Shown here: positions 1-9,598 of the stretch, in pieces
Layout of the letters: each line of letters begins with the position of its first letter
Position numbering within the stretch: position 1 is the first letter of the stretch
Assembly: GCF_040436345.1 (NCBI RefSeq)
Contig: NC_133238.1
Location: 5,768,150-5,832,149, forward strand
DNA: 64,000 nucleotides
Reading direction: 5' to 3'
Source of the DNA: Pagrus major
Lineage: Eukaryota > Chordata > Actinopteri > Spariformes > Sparidae
The notes under the pieces: model-generated
What the model was told of the DNA's origin: nothing
The model's database searches: none
What the model saw: only the letters and a program-made list of their open reading frames with translations
Position numbers and translations under genes: made by a program

Positions 1-490
1 CGGCGAGCCCTCAAGTGTTTGGCGCAATGTCAACCATCCCGTTCTCCCAAACAGATTACGGGATCTCTCCTGGATGGTAGCTCATGAGGTCCTCCCGGTC
101 AGGTCCGTGATGCACTCCCGGGGCATGTCACCATCCGCCATCTGCCCCCGACCGGGTTGTGGCGCGCCCGAGTCGGCGAGGCACTTGTTCTGGGAGTGCA
201 GCGCTGCCATTGACCTGTGGGCAATGGCCGGCTCCCAGCAATTCCCGTACTTGCCAGCAGGGGAGGTCCTAGATGCACAACTAGTGCTCTACGGGGTGAG
301 CCAGAAGAAAAGAACAACAGAGGAATTCTCCAAGCTCTGGCTCACCCTGGCCGCCATGAAAGACGCTATATGGACCTCCAGAAACCTGCTGGCGAGAAAG
401 CGCATGCAGATCCCCCCCGTGGCTACGATCCAAATGGCTGCAGCGACGGTCCAGGCAGCCGTCGCTGCTGGCGGCAGGCCTAGGACGTAG
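1..490 (+). CDS. Keno ORF2 C-terminus (partial)
   Basis: This is the C-terminal ~160 residues of the endonuclease/reverse transcriptase polyprotein, open to a TAG stop at 488-490. It contains the C-terminal CCHC-like motif typical of L1/Tx1 ORF2 proteins, seen as CPRPGCGAPESARHLFWEC, followed by a helical alanine-rich tail. The frame is open from the window start, and the sequence matches the C-termini of the full ORF2s at 10,994-14,395 and 17,576-20,977. The true start lies upstream of the window. Confidence 0.9.
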   Translation, partial: GEPSSVWRNVNHPVLPNRLRDLSWMVAHEVLPVRSVMHSRGMSPSAICPRPGCGAPESARHLFWECSAAIDLWAMAGSQQFPYLPAGEVLDAQLVLYGVSQKKRTTEEFSKLWLTLAAMKDAIWTSRNLLARKRMQIPPVATIQMAAATVQAAVAAGGRPRT

Positions 491-1057
491 CCACATGAAG
501 CATCGCCTCTGCGCTCATTCGGAGGTGGGAGCCGGAGCCACACACAAAGGTCAAGGCAGCAGCGGCCTGATCCTCCGGGTGTGGCAGGTGGGAAGGAGCA
601 AGAGGCTGAGGGCCTCCTCTGAGCATCACCAGCGGGTACCCAGGGATCTGATGGGAGAGCGGGATGAGTTCCCCATGATAGGGACTCACCCCGCTCCTGC
701 ATAACAAAGACTTGAGAGCTTTTAAATGCCCTCCCTTTTTAAAAAAGACACACTGATATATTATACACTTACACTGATTCACAGAACGGACTTTTAATGC
801 CACAAAGGAGCACTTTGTTTTAACATGTCTTGTGTATTTTAAGGCAACAATTATGTTTTTTTTTTTAATCTGTAAACACCTTTTATTGGATATGATGGTG
901 TTTTTTTTATGGTGGATGGTTATACAGATTTAACTACTGTATTGTTGCGGATGACATGTTGATTTTAAGTGTTTTCAAATTGTATTGTGGACTGTGTTCT
1001 GAATAAGTGTGAAAAATAGAGAAACTTGTGTCAATAAACTTTTTTCAAAAGAAAAAA
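1..1057 (+). mobile_element. Keno-type LINE, 3' part only (copy 0)
   Basis: This is the last part of a U2-targeted non-LTR retrotransposon whose 5' part lies outside the window. It holds the end of ORF2, a ~570-bp 3' UTR and a short A-rich tail that joins directly to U2 nt 39 at position 1,058. The coding end and 3' UTR are nearly identical to the end of copy 2 (20,488-21,552), including the lineage-specific GGGTACCCAGGGATCTGATG stretch of the 3' UTR, and they differ more from copy 1. This points to recent duplication or homogenisation of an already occupied U2 unit. Confidence 0.9.
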
Positions 1058-1207
1058 TCTGTTCTTATCAGTTTAATATCTGATATGTCCTCTATATGGG
1101 GACAACATATTAAATGGATTTTTAGCCTCGGGAGCTGAAACAGGGGCTTGCTCCGTTCACTCCACGCATCGACCCGGTATTGCAGCGCCGCCGGGAACGG
1201 TGCACCC
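1058..1207 (+). pseudogene. U2 snRNA 3' portion (nt 39-188) downstream of Keno copy 0
   Basis: U2 sequence resumes after the Keno A-rich tail at TCTGTTCTTATCAG (nt 39) and runs to the normal end at GGTGCACCC. The 5' half lies beyond the window's left edge. It lacks stem-loop I and the branch-point recognition region, so it cannot give functional U2. Confidence 0.92.
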
Positions 1208-1645
1208 CTCTCCGGCCTTGTTGAAAATCAATCAGTGTTGCAGACCAAAGGCCTTGACAAACTTGACATTGCGGCACAGAATCGGCAGCAAGAAGAAGGC
1301 TGGCAAACCGCAGCGAGAGCTGCGCTTTGCATGGTCAGAAAAAGAGGCAAAACTGCCTCGCCGCGGCCGGTGCGCAATACCTGCTGAGTGTGCCCTGCAT
1401 TTCCCCCCCGCGGTCCTCAACTGAAACAGAGAGTCTGGAAGCGCCCGAGTGTTTGTGACGTTTGGTGGCCTGCGCCCAACGAGCAGGCTTTTCTCTCTCC
1501 ACAAACCGGTCGAGTAGAGCCTGGGATAATGTGGGGACGGGCGTGGCCAGGGATTTTGGTGCGCGATGAGCCAAGTGAGGCTCACCATGAGAAGAGTGCC
1601 TGGGACCACAGCTGTCTTGGCTGCTGTCGAGGAGAGGCGCTGTAC

Positions 1646-1764
1646 TTACTCGGGTTTCTCTTCATAACGCACAAGTCTTTCGCCTTTTACTAAAGACTTC
1701 CGTGGAGAGGAACACCAATGAGTTGAAGATATTTTTGGCAGGCTTTGCCGTTTGGCTGAGCCTC
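1646..1764 (+). ncRNA. U5 snRNA gene (unit 1)
   Basis: U5 is the core snRNA of the U4/U6.U5 tri-snRNP; its loop I holds the exon ends during both splicing steps. The invariant loop segment GCCTTTTACTAAAGA is present, followed by TTCCGTGGAGAGGAACA, an Sm site of the form ATATTTTTGG and a 3' stem-loop ending near GCTGAGCC. The length of ~119 nt agrees with vertebrate U5 (116-117 nt). A PSE-like TCACCATGAGAAGAGTG lies about 65 to 48 bp upstream. The exact 5' nucleotide is uncertain by 1-3 nt. This unit's U5 is downstream of a Keno-interrupted U2 but looks intact itself. Confidence 0.93.
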
Positions 1765-1937
1765 GTGCATGTGTGAAAATCAATAAAGCCGGCCTTAACC
1801 AGACTCGGGGCTAAGCCACGGAGCGCTTGGGAGGAGCCGCTAAGCACAAGCCACTCCGCCGCGCAATGCAAATGGCACACCGCGACGAGTGTGAAGCGTG
1901 CCAGGAGGTGGGCTCAGGCAGCAGACGACTGGGGCTC

Positions 1938-2125
1938 ATCGCTTCTCGGCCTTTTGGCTAAGATCAAGTGTAGTATCTGTTCTTATCAGTTTAATATCTG
2001 ATATGTCCTCTATATGGGGACAACATATTAAATGGATTTTTAGCCTCGGGAGCTGAAACAGGGGCTTGCTCCGTTCACTCCACGCATCGACCCGGTATTG
2101 CAGCGCCGCCGGGAACGGTGCACCC
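1938..2125 (+). ncRNA. U2 snRNA gene (unit 2)
   Basis: This is a complete 188-nt U2 snRNA, the RNA that pairs with the intron branch point in pre-spliceosomes. It starts ATCGCTTCTCGGCCTTTTGG and carries the branch-point recognition GTAGTA at nt 33-38, the stem IIa region, an Sm site (GATTTTTAG) and the 3' stem-loops ending GGTGCACCC. The 5' half agrees with human U2 except for a few bases. A PSE and an octamer lie upstream, and a 3'-box-like GTTGAAAATCAATCA begins 13 bp downstream. This copy equals the array consensus. Confidence 0.97.
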
Positions 2126-2137
2126 CTCTCCGGCCTT

Positions 2138-2152
2138 GTTGAAAATCAATCA
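2138..2152 (+). terminator. U2 3' box (representative unit)
   Basis: GTTGAAAATCAATCA starts 13 bp after the U2 3' end, the position expected for the Integrator-dependent 3' box (consensus GTTTN0-3AAARNNAGA). The same core TGAAAATCAAT recurs just after the U5 gene in each unit, which supports a 3'-end-forming role. It is repeated in all units. Confidence 0.6.
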
Positions 2153-2498
2153 GTGTTGCAGACCAAAGGCCTTGACAAACTTGACATTGCGGCACAGAAT
2201 CGGCAGCAAGAAGAAGGCTGGCAAACCGCAGCGAGAGCTGCGCTTTGCATGGTCAGAAAAAGAGGCAAAACTGCCTCGCCGCGGCCGGTGCGCAATACCT
2301 GCTGAGTGTGCCCTGCATTTCCCCCCCGCGGTCCTCAACTGAAACAGAGAGTCTGGAAGCGCCCGAGTGTTTGTGACGTTTGGTGGCCTGCGCCCAACGA
2401 GCAGGCTTTTCTCTCTCCACAAACCGGTCGAGTAGAGCCTGGGATAATGTGGGGACGGGCGTGGCCAGGGATTTTGGTGCGCGATGAGCCAAGTGAGG

Positions 2499-2516
2499 CT
2501 CACCATGAGAAGAGTG
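2499..2516 (+). promoter_or_regulatory. U5 PSE (representative unit)
   Basis: CTCACCATGAGAAGAGTG is centred about 57 bp upstream of the U5 start and resembles the vertebrate snRNA proximal sequence element bound by SNAPc. It is identical or nearly so in all ten units. A 7/8 octamer match (TTTGCAT) at 2,244-2,250 may act as the distal element, but this is weaker. Confidence 0.65.
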
Positions 2517-2563
2517 CCTGGGACCACAGCTGTCTTGGCTGCTGTCGAGGAGAGGCGCTGTAC

Positions 2564-2682
2564 TTACTCGGGTTTCTCTTCATAACGCACAAGTCTTTCG
2601 CCTTTTACTAAAGACTTCCGTGGAGAGGAACACCAATGAGTTGAAGATATTTTTGGCAGGCTTTGCCGTTTGGCTGAGCCTC
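2564..2682 (+). ncRNA. U5 snRNA gene (unit 2)
   Basis: This is the consensus U5 copy, with intact loop I, Sm site and 3' stem. Its 3'-box-like GTGTGAAAATCAATAAAG follows at 2,689-2,706. The next U2 starts 173 bp downstream, so the two snRNA genes are directly linked. Confidence 0.94.
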
Positions 2683-2688
2683 GTGCAT

Positions 2689-2706
2689 GTGTGAAAATCA
2701 ATAAAG
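2689..2706 (+). terminator. U5 3' box (representative unit)
   Basis: GTGTGAAAATCAATAAAG starts about 7 bp after the U5 3' stem and shares TGAAAATCAAT with the U2 3' box. In unit 8 this motif carries AATCAAAAAAG instead of AATCAATAAAG. Confidence 0.55.
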
Positions 2707-2783
2707 CCGGCCTTAACCAGACTCGGGGCTAAGCCACGGAGCGCTTGGGAGGAGCCGCTAAGCACAAGCCACTCCGCCGCGCA

Positions 2784-2791
2784 ATGCAAAT
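2784..2791 (+). promoter_or_regulatory. Octamer (Oct-1 site) of U2 promoter, representative unit
   Basis: A perfect ATGCAAAT lies 72 bp upstream of the U2 start and is conserved in all units. It sits immediately upstream of the PSE, closer than the roughly -220 position usual in mammalian U2 genes. Confidence 0.7.
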
Positions 2792-2795
2792 GGCA

Positions 2796-2815
2796 CACCG
2801 CGACGAGTGTGAAGC
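2796..2815 (+). promoter_or_regulatory. U2 PSE (representative unit)
   Basis: ACACCGCGACGAGTGTGAAG lies 60 to 41 bp upstream of U2 +1 and resembles the human U2 PSE, which also contains CACCGCGAC. The motif stays intact upstream of both Keno-occupied U2 genes (9,279 and 15,857). Confidence 0.7.
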
Positions 2816-2855
2816 GTGCCAGGAGGTGGGCTCAGGCAGCAGACGACTGGGGCTC

Positions 2856-3043
2856 ATCGCTTCTCGGCCTTTTGGCTAAGATCAAGTGTAGTATCTGTTC
2901 TTATCAGTTTAATATCTGATATGTCCTCTATATGGGGACAACATATTAAATGGATTTTTAGCCTCGGGAGCTGAAACAGGGGCTTGCTCCGTTCACTCCA
3001 CGCATCGACCCGGTATTGCAGCGCCGCCGGGAACGGTGCACCC
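2856..3043 (+). ncRNA. U2 snRNA gene (unit 3)
   Basis: Full-length copy equal to the array consensus, with GTAGTA, Sm site and 3' end intact. Its spacer is 1 bp shorter than most because of a shorter C run near 3,240. Confidence 0.97.
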
Positions 3044-3480
3044 CTCTCCGGCCTTGTTGAAAATCAATCAGTGTTGCAGACCAAAGGCCTTGACAAACTT
3101 GACATTGCGGCACAGAATCGGCAGCAAGAAGAAGGCTGGCAAACCGCAGCGAGAGCTGCGCTTTGCATGGTCAGAAAAAGAGGCAAAACTGCCTCGCCTC
3201 GGCCGGTGCGCAATACCTGCTGAGTGTGCCCTGCATTTCCCCCCGCGGTCCTCAACTGAAACAGAGAGTCTGGAAGCGCCCGAGTGTTTGTGACGTTTGG
3301 TGGCCTGCGCCCAACGAGCAGGCTTTTCTCTCTCCACAAACCGGTCGAGTAGAGCCTGGGATAATGTGGGGACGGGCGTGGCCAGGGATTTTGGTGCGCG
3401 ATGAGCCAAGTGAGGCTCACCATGAGAAGAGTGCCTGGGACCACAGCTGTCTTGGCTGCTGTCGAGGAGAGGCGCTGTAC

Positions 3481-3599
3481 TTACTCGGGTTTCTCTTCAT
3501 AACGCACAAGTCTTTCGCCTTTTACTAAAGACTTCCGTGGAGAGGAACACCAATGAGTTGAAGATATTTTTGGCAGGCTTTGCCGTTTGGCTGAGCCTC
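3481..3599 (+). ncRNA. U5 snRNA gene (unit 3)
   Basis: Consensus U5 copy with intact loop I, Sm site and 3' stem, in the same relation to its PSE as in unit 2. Confidence 0.94.
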
Positions 3600-3772
3600 G
3601 TGCATGTGTGAAAATCAATAAAGCCGGCCTTAACCAGACTCGGGGCTAAGCCACGGAGCGCTTGGGAGGAGCCGCTAAGCACAAGCCACTCCGCCGCGCA
3701 ATGCAAATGGCACACCGCGACGAGTGTGAAGCGTGCCAGGAGGTGGGCTCAGGCAGCAGACGACTGGGGCTC

Positions 3773-3960
3773 ATCGCTTCTCGGCCTTTTGGCTAAGATC
3801 AAGTGTAGTATCTGTTCTTATCAGTTTAATATCTGATATGTCCTCTATATGGGGACAACATATTAAATGGATTTTTAGCCTCGGGAGCTGAAACAGGGGC
3901 TTGCTCCGTTCACTCCACGCATCGACCCGGTATTGCAGCGCCGCCGGGAACGGTGCACCC
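3773..3960 (+). ncRNA. U2 snRNA gene (unit 4)
   Basis: Full-length consensus copy; no differences from unit 2 were seen in the RNA. Confidence 0.97.
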
Positions 3961-4398
3961 CTCTCCGGCCTTGTTGAAAATCAATCAGTGTTGCAGACCA
4001 AAGGCCTTGACAAACTTGACATTGCGGCACAGAATCGGCAGCAAGAAGAAGGCTGGCAAACCGCAGCGAGAGCTGCGCTTTGCATGGTCAGAAAAAGAGG
4101 CAAAACTGCCTCGCCGCGGCCGGTGCGCAATACCTGCTGAGTGTGCCCTGCATTTCCCCCCCGCGGTCCTCAACTGAAACAGAGAGTCTGGAAGCGCCCG
4201 AGTGTTTGTGACGTTTGGTGGCCTGCGCCCAACGAGCAGGCTTTTCTCTCTCCACAAACCGGTCGAGTAGAGCCTGGGATAATGTGGGGACGGGCGTGGC
4301 CAGGGATTTTGGTGCGCGATGAGCCAAGTGAGGCTCACCATGAGAAGAGTGCCTGGGACCACAGCTGTCTTGGCTGCTGTCGAGGAGAGGCGCTGTAC

Positions 4399-4517
4399 TT
4401 ACTCGGGTTTCTCTTCATAACGCACAAGTCTTTCGCCTTTTACTAAAGACTTCCGTGGAGAGGAACACCAATGAGTTGAAGATATTTTTGGCAGGCTTTG
4501 CCGTTTGGCTGAGCCTC
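4399..4517 (+). ncRNA. U5 snRNA gene (unit 4)
   Basis: Consensus U5 copy with intact loop I, Sm site and 3' stem. Confidence 0.94.
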
Positions 4518-4690
4518 GTGCATGTGTGAAAATCAATAAAGCCGGCCTTAACCAGACTCGGGGCTAAGCCACGGAGCGCTTGGGAGGAGCCGCTAAGCAC
4601 AAGCCACTCCGCCGCGCAATGCAAATGGCACACCGCGACGAGTGTGAAGCGTGCCAGGAGGTGGGCTCAGGCAGCAGACGACTGGGGCTC

Positions 4691-4878
4691 ATCGCTTCTC
4701 GGCCTTTTGGCTAAGATAAAGTGTAGTATCTGTTCTTATCAGTTTAATATCTGATATGTCCTCTATATGGGGACAACATATTAAATGGATTTTTAGCCTC
4801 GGGAGCTGAAACAGGGGCTTGCTCCGTTCACTCCACGCATCGACCCGGTATTGCAGCGCCGCGGGGAACGGTGCACCC
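4691..4878 (+). ncRNA. U2 snRNA gene variant (unit 5)
   Basis: Full length, but with two RNA changes relative to the array consensus: C28 to A (AAGATAAAGTG instead of AAGATCAAGTG), five bases before the branch-point recognition sequence, and a C to G change in the 3' stem-loop (GCCGCGGGGAACG). Nt 28 lies in the region that base-pairs with U6 (helix II/Ia neighbourhood), so the copy may be impaired. The promoter is consensus. Confidence 0.95.
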
Positions 4879-5316
4879 CTCTCCGGCCTTGTTGAAAATC
4901 AATCAGTGTTGCAGACCAAAGGCCTTGACAAACTTGACATTGCGGCACAGAATCGGCAGCAAGAAGAAGGCTGGCAAACCGCAGCGAGAGCTGCGCTTTG
5001 CATGGTCAGAAAAAGAGGCAAAACTGCCTCGCCGCGGCCGGTGCGCAATACCTGCTGAGTGTGCCCTGCATTTCCCCACCGCGGTCCTCAACTGAAACAG
5101 AGAGTCTGGAAGCGCCCGAGTGTTTGTGACGTTTGGTGGCCTGCGCCCAACGAGCAGGCTTTTCTCTCTCCACAAACCGGTCGAGTAGAGCCTGGGATAA
5201 TGTGGGGACGGGCGTGGCCAGGGATTTTGGTGCGCGATGAGCCAAGTGAGGCTCACCATGAGAAGAGTGCCTGGGACCACAGCTGTCTTGGCTGCTGTCG
5301 AGGAGAGGCGCTGTAC

Positions 5317-5435
5317 TTACTCGGGTTTCTCTTCATAACGCACAAGTCTTTCGCCTTTTACTAAAGACTTCCGTGGAGAGGAACACCAATGAGTTGAAGA
5401 TATTTTTGGCAGGCTTTGCCGTTTGGCTGAGCCTC
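5317..5435 (+). ncRNA. U5 snRNA gene (unit 5)
   Basis: Consensus U5 copy with intact loop I, Sm site and 3' stem. Confidence 0.94.
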
Positions 5436-5608
5436 GTGCATGTGTGAAAATCAATAAAGCCGGCCTTAACCAGACTCGGGGCTAAGCCACGGAGCGCTTG
5501 GGAGGAGCCGCTAAGCACAAGCCACTCCGCCGCGCAATGCAAATGGCACACCGCGACGAGTGTGAAGCGTGCCAGGAGGTGGGCTCAGGCAGCAGACGAC
5601 TGGGGCTC

Positions 5609-5796
5609 ATCGCTTCTCGGCCTTTTGGCTAAGATCAAGTGTAGTATCTGTTCTTATCAGTTTAATATCTGATATGTCCTCTATATGGGGACAACATATT
5701 AAATGGATTTTTAGCCTCGGGAGCTGAAACAGGGGCTTGCTCCGTTCACTCCACGCATCGACCCGGTATTGCAGCGCCGCCGGGAACGGTGCACCC
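5609..5796 (+). ncRNA. U2 snRNA gene (unit 6)
   Basis: Full-length consensus RNA. The unit has one extra C just after the U2 end and one missing C in the spacer (GCGCCAACG), which leaves the 918-bp period unchanged. Confidence 0.97.
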
Positions 5797-6234
5797 CCTC
5801 TCCGGCCTTGTTGAAAATCAATCAGTGTTGCAGACCAAAGGCCTTGACAAACTTGACATTGCGGCACAGAATCGGCAGCAAGAAGAAGGCTGGCAAACCG
5901 CAGCGAGAGCTGCGCTTTGCATGGTCAGAAAAAGAGGCAAAACTGCCTCGCCGCGGCCGGTGCGCAATACCTGCTGAGTGTGCCCTGCATTTCCCCACCG
6001 CGGTCCTCAACTGAAACAGAGAGTCTGGAAGCGCCCGAGTGTTTGTGACGTTTGGTGGCCTGCGCCAACGAGCAGGCTTTTCTCTCTCCACAAACCGGTC
6101 GAGTAGAGCCTGGGATAATGTGGGGACGGGCGTGGCCAGGGATTTTGGTGCGCGATGAGCCAAGTGAGGCTCACCATGAGAAGAGTGCCTGGGACCACAG
6201 CTGTCTTGGCTGCTGTCGAGGAGAGGCGCTGTAC

Positions 6235-6353
6235 TTACTCGGGTTTCTCTTCATAACGCACAAGTCTTTCGCCTTTTACTAAAGACTTCCGTGGAGAGGA
6301 ACACCAATGAGTTGAAGATATTTTTGGCAGGCTTTGCCGTTTGGCTGAGCCTC
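6235..6353 (+). ncRNA. U5 snRNA gene (unit 6)
   Basis: Consensus U5 copy with intact loop I, Sm site and 3' stem. Confidence 0.94.
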
Positions 6354-6526
6354 GTGCATGTGTGAAAATCAATAAAGCCGGCCTTAACCAGACTCGGGGC
6401 TAAGCCACGGAGCGCTTGGGAGGAGCCGCTAAGCACAAGCCACTCCGCCGCGCAATGCAAATGGCACACCGCGACGAGTGTGAAGCGTGCCAGGAGGTGG
6501 GCTCAGGCAGCAGACGACTGGGGCTC

Positions 6527-6714
6527 ATCGCTTCTCGGCCTTTTGGCTAAGATCAAGTGTAGTATCTGTTCTTATCAGTTTAATATCTGATATGTCCTCT
6601 ATATGGGGACAACATATTAAATGGATTTTTAGCCTCGGGAGCTGAAACAGGGGCTTGCTCCGTTCACTCCACGCATCGACCCGGTATTGCAGCGCCGCCG
6701 GGAACGGTGCACCC
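6527..6714 (+). ncRNA. U2 snRNA gene (unit 7)
   Basis: Full-length consensus RNA. The spacer carries the GCCGTGGCC variant that is shared only with units 9 and 10. Confidence 0.97.
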
Positions 6715-7152
6715 CTCTCCGGCCTTGTTGAAAATCAATCAGTGTTGCAGACCAAAGGCCTTGACAAACTTGACATTGCGGCACAGAATCGGCAGCAAGA
6801 AGAAGGCTGGCAAACCGCAGCGAGAGCTGCGCTTTGCATGGTCAGAAAAAGAGGCAAAACTGCCTCGCCGTGGCCGGTGCGCAATACCTGCTGAGTGTGC
6901 CCTGCATTTCCCCCCCGCGGTCCTCAACTGAAACAGAGAGTCTGGAAGCGCCCGAGTGTTTGTGACGTTTGGTGGCCTGCGCCCAACGAGCAGGCTTTTC
7001 TCTCTCCACAAACCGGTCGAGTAGAGCCTGGGATAATGTGGGGACGGGCGTGGCCAGGGATTTTGGTGCGCGATGAGCCAAGTGAGGCTCACCATGAGAA
7101 GAGTGCCTGGGACCACAGCTGTCTTGGCTGCTGTCGAGGAGAGGCGCTGTAC

Positions 7153-7271
7153 TTACTCGGGTTTCTCTTCATAACGCACAAGTCTTTCGCCTTTTACTAA
7201 AGACTTCCGTGGAGAGGAACACCAATGAGTTGAAGATATTTTTGGCAGGCTTTGCCGTTTGGCTGAGCCTC
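7153..7271 (+). ncRNA. U5 snRNA gene (unit 7)
   Basis: Consensus U5 copy with intact loop I, Sm site and 3' stem. Confidence 0.94.
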
Positions 7272-7444
7272 GTGCATGTGTGAAAATCAATAAAGCCGGC
7301 CTTAACCAGACTCGGGGCTAAGCCACGGAGCGCTTGGGAGGAGCCGCTAAGCACAAGCCACTCCGCCGCGCAATGCAAATGGCACACCGCGACGAGTGTG
7401 AAGCGTGCCAGGAGGTGGGCTCAGGCAGCAGACGACTGGGGCTC

Positions 7445-7632
7445 ATCGCTTCTCGGCCTTTTGGCTAAGATCAAGTGTAGTATCTGTTCTTATCAGTTTA
7501 ATATCTGATATGTCCTCTATATGGGGACAACATATTAAATGGATTTTTAGCCTCGGGAGCTGAAACAGGGGCTTGCTCCGTTCACTCCACGCATCGACCC
7601 GGTATTGCAGCGCCGCCGGGAACGGTGCACCC
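7445..7632 (+). ncRNA. U2 snRNA gene (unit 8)
   Basis: Full-length consensus RNA. The rest of this unit is the most diverged of the array: it has a 2-bp shortening just before U5 and several substitutions in and after U5. Confidence 0.97.
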
Positions 7633-8068
7633 CTCTCCGGCCTTGTTGAAAATCAATCAGTGTTGCAGTCCAAAGGCCTTGACAAACTTGACATTGCGGC
7701 ACAGAATCGGCAGCAAGAAGAAGGCTGGCAAACCGCAGCGAGAGCTGCGCTTTGCATGGTCAGAAAAAGAGGCAAAACTGCCTCGCCGCGGCCGGTGCGC
7801 AATACCTGCTGAGTGTGCCCTGCATTTCCCCACCGCGGTCCTCAACTGAAACAGAGAGTCTGGAAGCGCCCGAGTGTTTGTGACGTTTGGTGGCCTGCGC
7901 CCAACGAGCAGGCTTTTCTCTCTCCACAAACCGGTCGAGTAGAGCCTGGGATAATGTGGGGACGGGCGTGGCCAGGGATTTTGGTGCGCGATGAGCCAAG
8001 TGAGGCTCACCATGAGAAGAGTGCCTGGGACCACAGCTGTCTTGGCTGCTGTCGAGATGGCGCTGTAC

Positions 8069-8187
8069 TTACTCGGGTTTCTCTTCATAACGCACAAGTC
8101 TTTCGCCTTTTACTAAAGACTTCCGTGGAGAGGAACACCAATGAGTTGAAGATATTTTTGGTAGGCTTTGCCGTTCGGCTGAGCCTC
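8069..8187 (+). ncRNA. U5 snRNA gene variant (unit 8)
   Basis: Loop I and the Sm site are intact. The 3' stem-loop region carries two changes (TTTTTGGTAGG for TTTTTGGCAGG, and GCCGTTCGGC for GCCGTTTGGC), the initiation region is 2 bp shorter (GTCGAGATGGCG), and the 3' box has a T to A change. It may be a minor or non-expressed variant. Confidence 0.9.
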
Positions 8188-8360
8188 GTGCATGTGTGAA
8201 AATCAAAAAAGCCGGCCTTAACCAGACTCGGGGCTAAGCCACGGAGCGCTTGGGAGGAGCCGCTAAGCACAAGCCACTCCGCCGCGCAATGCAAATGGCA
8301 CACCGCGACGAGTGTGAAGCGTGCCAGGAGGTGGGCTCAGGCAGCAGACGACTGGGGCTC

Positions 8361-8548
8361 AGCGCTTCTCGGCCTTTTGGCTAAGATCAAGTGTAGTATC
8401 TGTTCTTATCAGTTTAATATCTGATATGTCCTCTATATGGGGACAACATATTAAATGGATTTTTAGCCTCGGGAGCTGAAACAGGGGCTTGCTCCGTTCA
8501 CTCCACGCATCGACCCGGTATTGCAGCGCCGCCGGGAACGGTGCACCC
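8361..8548 (+). ncRNA. U2 snRNA gene variant (unit 9), T2G
   Basis: Full length, but it begins AGCGCTTCTC instead of ATCGCTTCTC, so nt 2 is G. The 5' end of U2 pairs with U6 (helix II) and carries modified residues, so this copy may be weaker. The remainder is consensus. Confidence 0.95.
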
Positions 8549-8986
8549 CTCTCCGGCCTTGTTGAAAATCAATCAGTGTTGCAGACCAAAGGCCTTGACA
8601 AACTTGACATTGCGGCACAGAATCGGCAGCAAGAAGAAGGCTGGCAAACCGCAGCGAGAGCTGCGCTTTGCATGGTCAGAAAAAGAGGCAAAACTGCCTC
8701 GCCGTGGCCGGTGCGCAATACCTGCTGAGTGTGCCCTGCATTTCCCCCCCGCGGTCCTCAACTGAAACAGAGAGTCTGGAAGCGCCCGAGTGTTTGTGAC
8801 GTTTGGTGGCCTGCGCCCAACGAGCAGGCTTTTCTCTCTCCACAAACCGGTCGAGTAGAGCCTGGGATAATGTGGGGACGGGCGTGGCCAGGGATTTTGG
8901 TGCGCGATGAGCCAAGTGAGGCTCACCATGAGAAGAGTGCCTGGGACCACAGCTGTCTTGGCTGCTGTCGAGGAGAGGCGCTGTAC

Positions 8987-9105
8987 TTACTCGGGTTTCT
9001 CTTCATAACGCACAAGTCTTTCGCCTTTTACTAAAGACTTCCGTGGAGAGGAACACCAATGAGTTGAAGATATTTTTGGCAGGCTTTGCCGTTTGGCTGA
9101 GCCTC
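8987..9105 (+). ncRNA. U5 snRNA gene (unit 9)
   Basis: Consensus U5 copy. Just downstream the spacer has the GAGTGCTTGGG variant that is otherwise found only in unit 10. Confidence 0.94.
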
Positions 9106-9278
9106 GTGCATGTGTGAAAATCAATAAAGCCGGCCTTAACCAGACTCGGGGCTAAGCCACGGAGTGCTTGGGAGGAGCCGCTAAGCACAAGCCACTCCGC
9201 CGCGCAATGCAAATGGCACACCGCGACGAGTGTGAAGCGTGCCAGGAGGTGGGCTCAGGCAGCAGACGACTGGGGCTC

Positions 9279-9303
9279 ATCGCTTCTCGGCCTTTTGGCT
9301 AAG
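9279..9303 (+). pseudogene. U2 snRNA 5' stub (nt 1-25) upstream of Keno copy 1
   Basis: The first 25 nt of U2 (to GGCTAAG) are followed directly by the Keno 5' end ACAGCGATCACTCCC. The promoter upstream is unchanged. The rest of this U2 resumes at 14,977 with nt 39, so nt 26-38 are missing. Confidence 0.95.
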
Positions 9304-9598
9304 ACAGCGATCACTCCCTGCAAGCGGGATTATTTTCTCATTGTGGAACTAATCCTTTGCGCCTTGGGAGATATTGTTCATTGCATCTTTGCACTTTTGT
9401 GTTTGTTATTTTTTGCATATTTGCACAGTGGTTTGTTAGAGACATCTGAAAACCGGTCAAGGTAAGAAAGCTTTTAGTTCTTTTACTTTTGGTTGTCTTA
9501 TTCTTGTCTGGTTTTAGGTGTTTTTACAGCCTTTTTTTAGCCTCTATTTATTTAACTTATTGTATTTTATTCATCGTTGAAGTGTGGTGTCTCCAGCC

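Larger units (their letters stand above)
1058..9303 (+). repeat. Tandem U2-U5 snRNA gene array, ~918-bp unit
   Basis: Successive U2 starts at 1,938, 2,856, 3,773, 4,691, 5,609, 6,527, 7,445, 8,361 and 9,279 give spacings of 918, 917, 918, 918, 918, 918, 916 and 918 bp. Units are nearly identical, differing by scattered single bases and 1-2-bp indels. Each unit reads U2 gene, U2 3' box, ~0.4-kb spacer with the U5 promoter, U5 gene, U5 3' box and the U2 promoter of the next unit. The high identity of spacers as well as genes indicates concerted evolution. All short ORFs of 72-128 codons inside the units are incidental. Confidence 0.96.

Noticed and set aside
1148-9221. Sets of 72-146-codon ORFs repeated every ~918 bp on both strands
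   Set aside because: They recur because the U2-U5 unit repeats. They overlap snRNA genes and promoters, show no domain, and change freely with single-base indels between units.
1058-9303. CRISPR-like direct repeat array
   Set aside because: The period is ~918 bp with full-length homogeneous units containing snRNA genes; there are no short repeats with unique spacers, and the genome is eukaryotic.
9584-9598. GTG at 9,584 as the ORF1 start
   Set aside because: A normal ATG lies five codons downstream in the same frame at 9,599, and eukaryotic initiation at GTG is unlikely.
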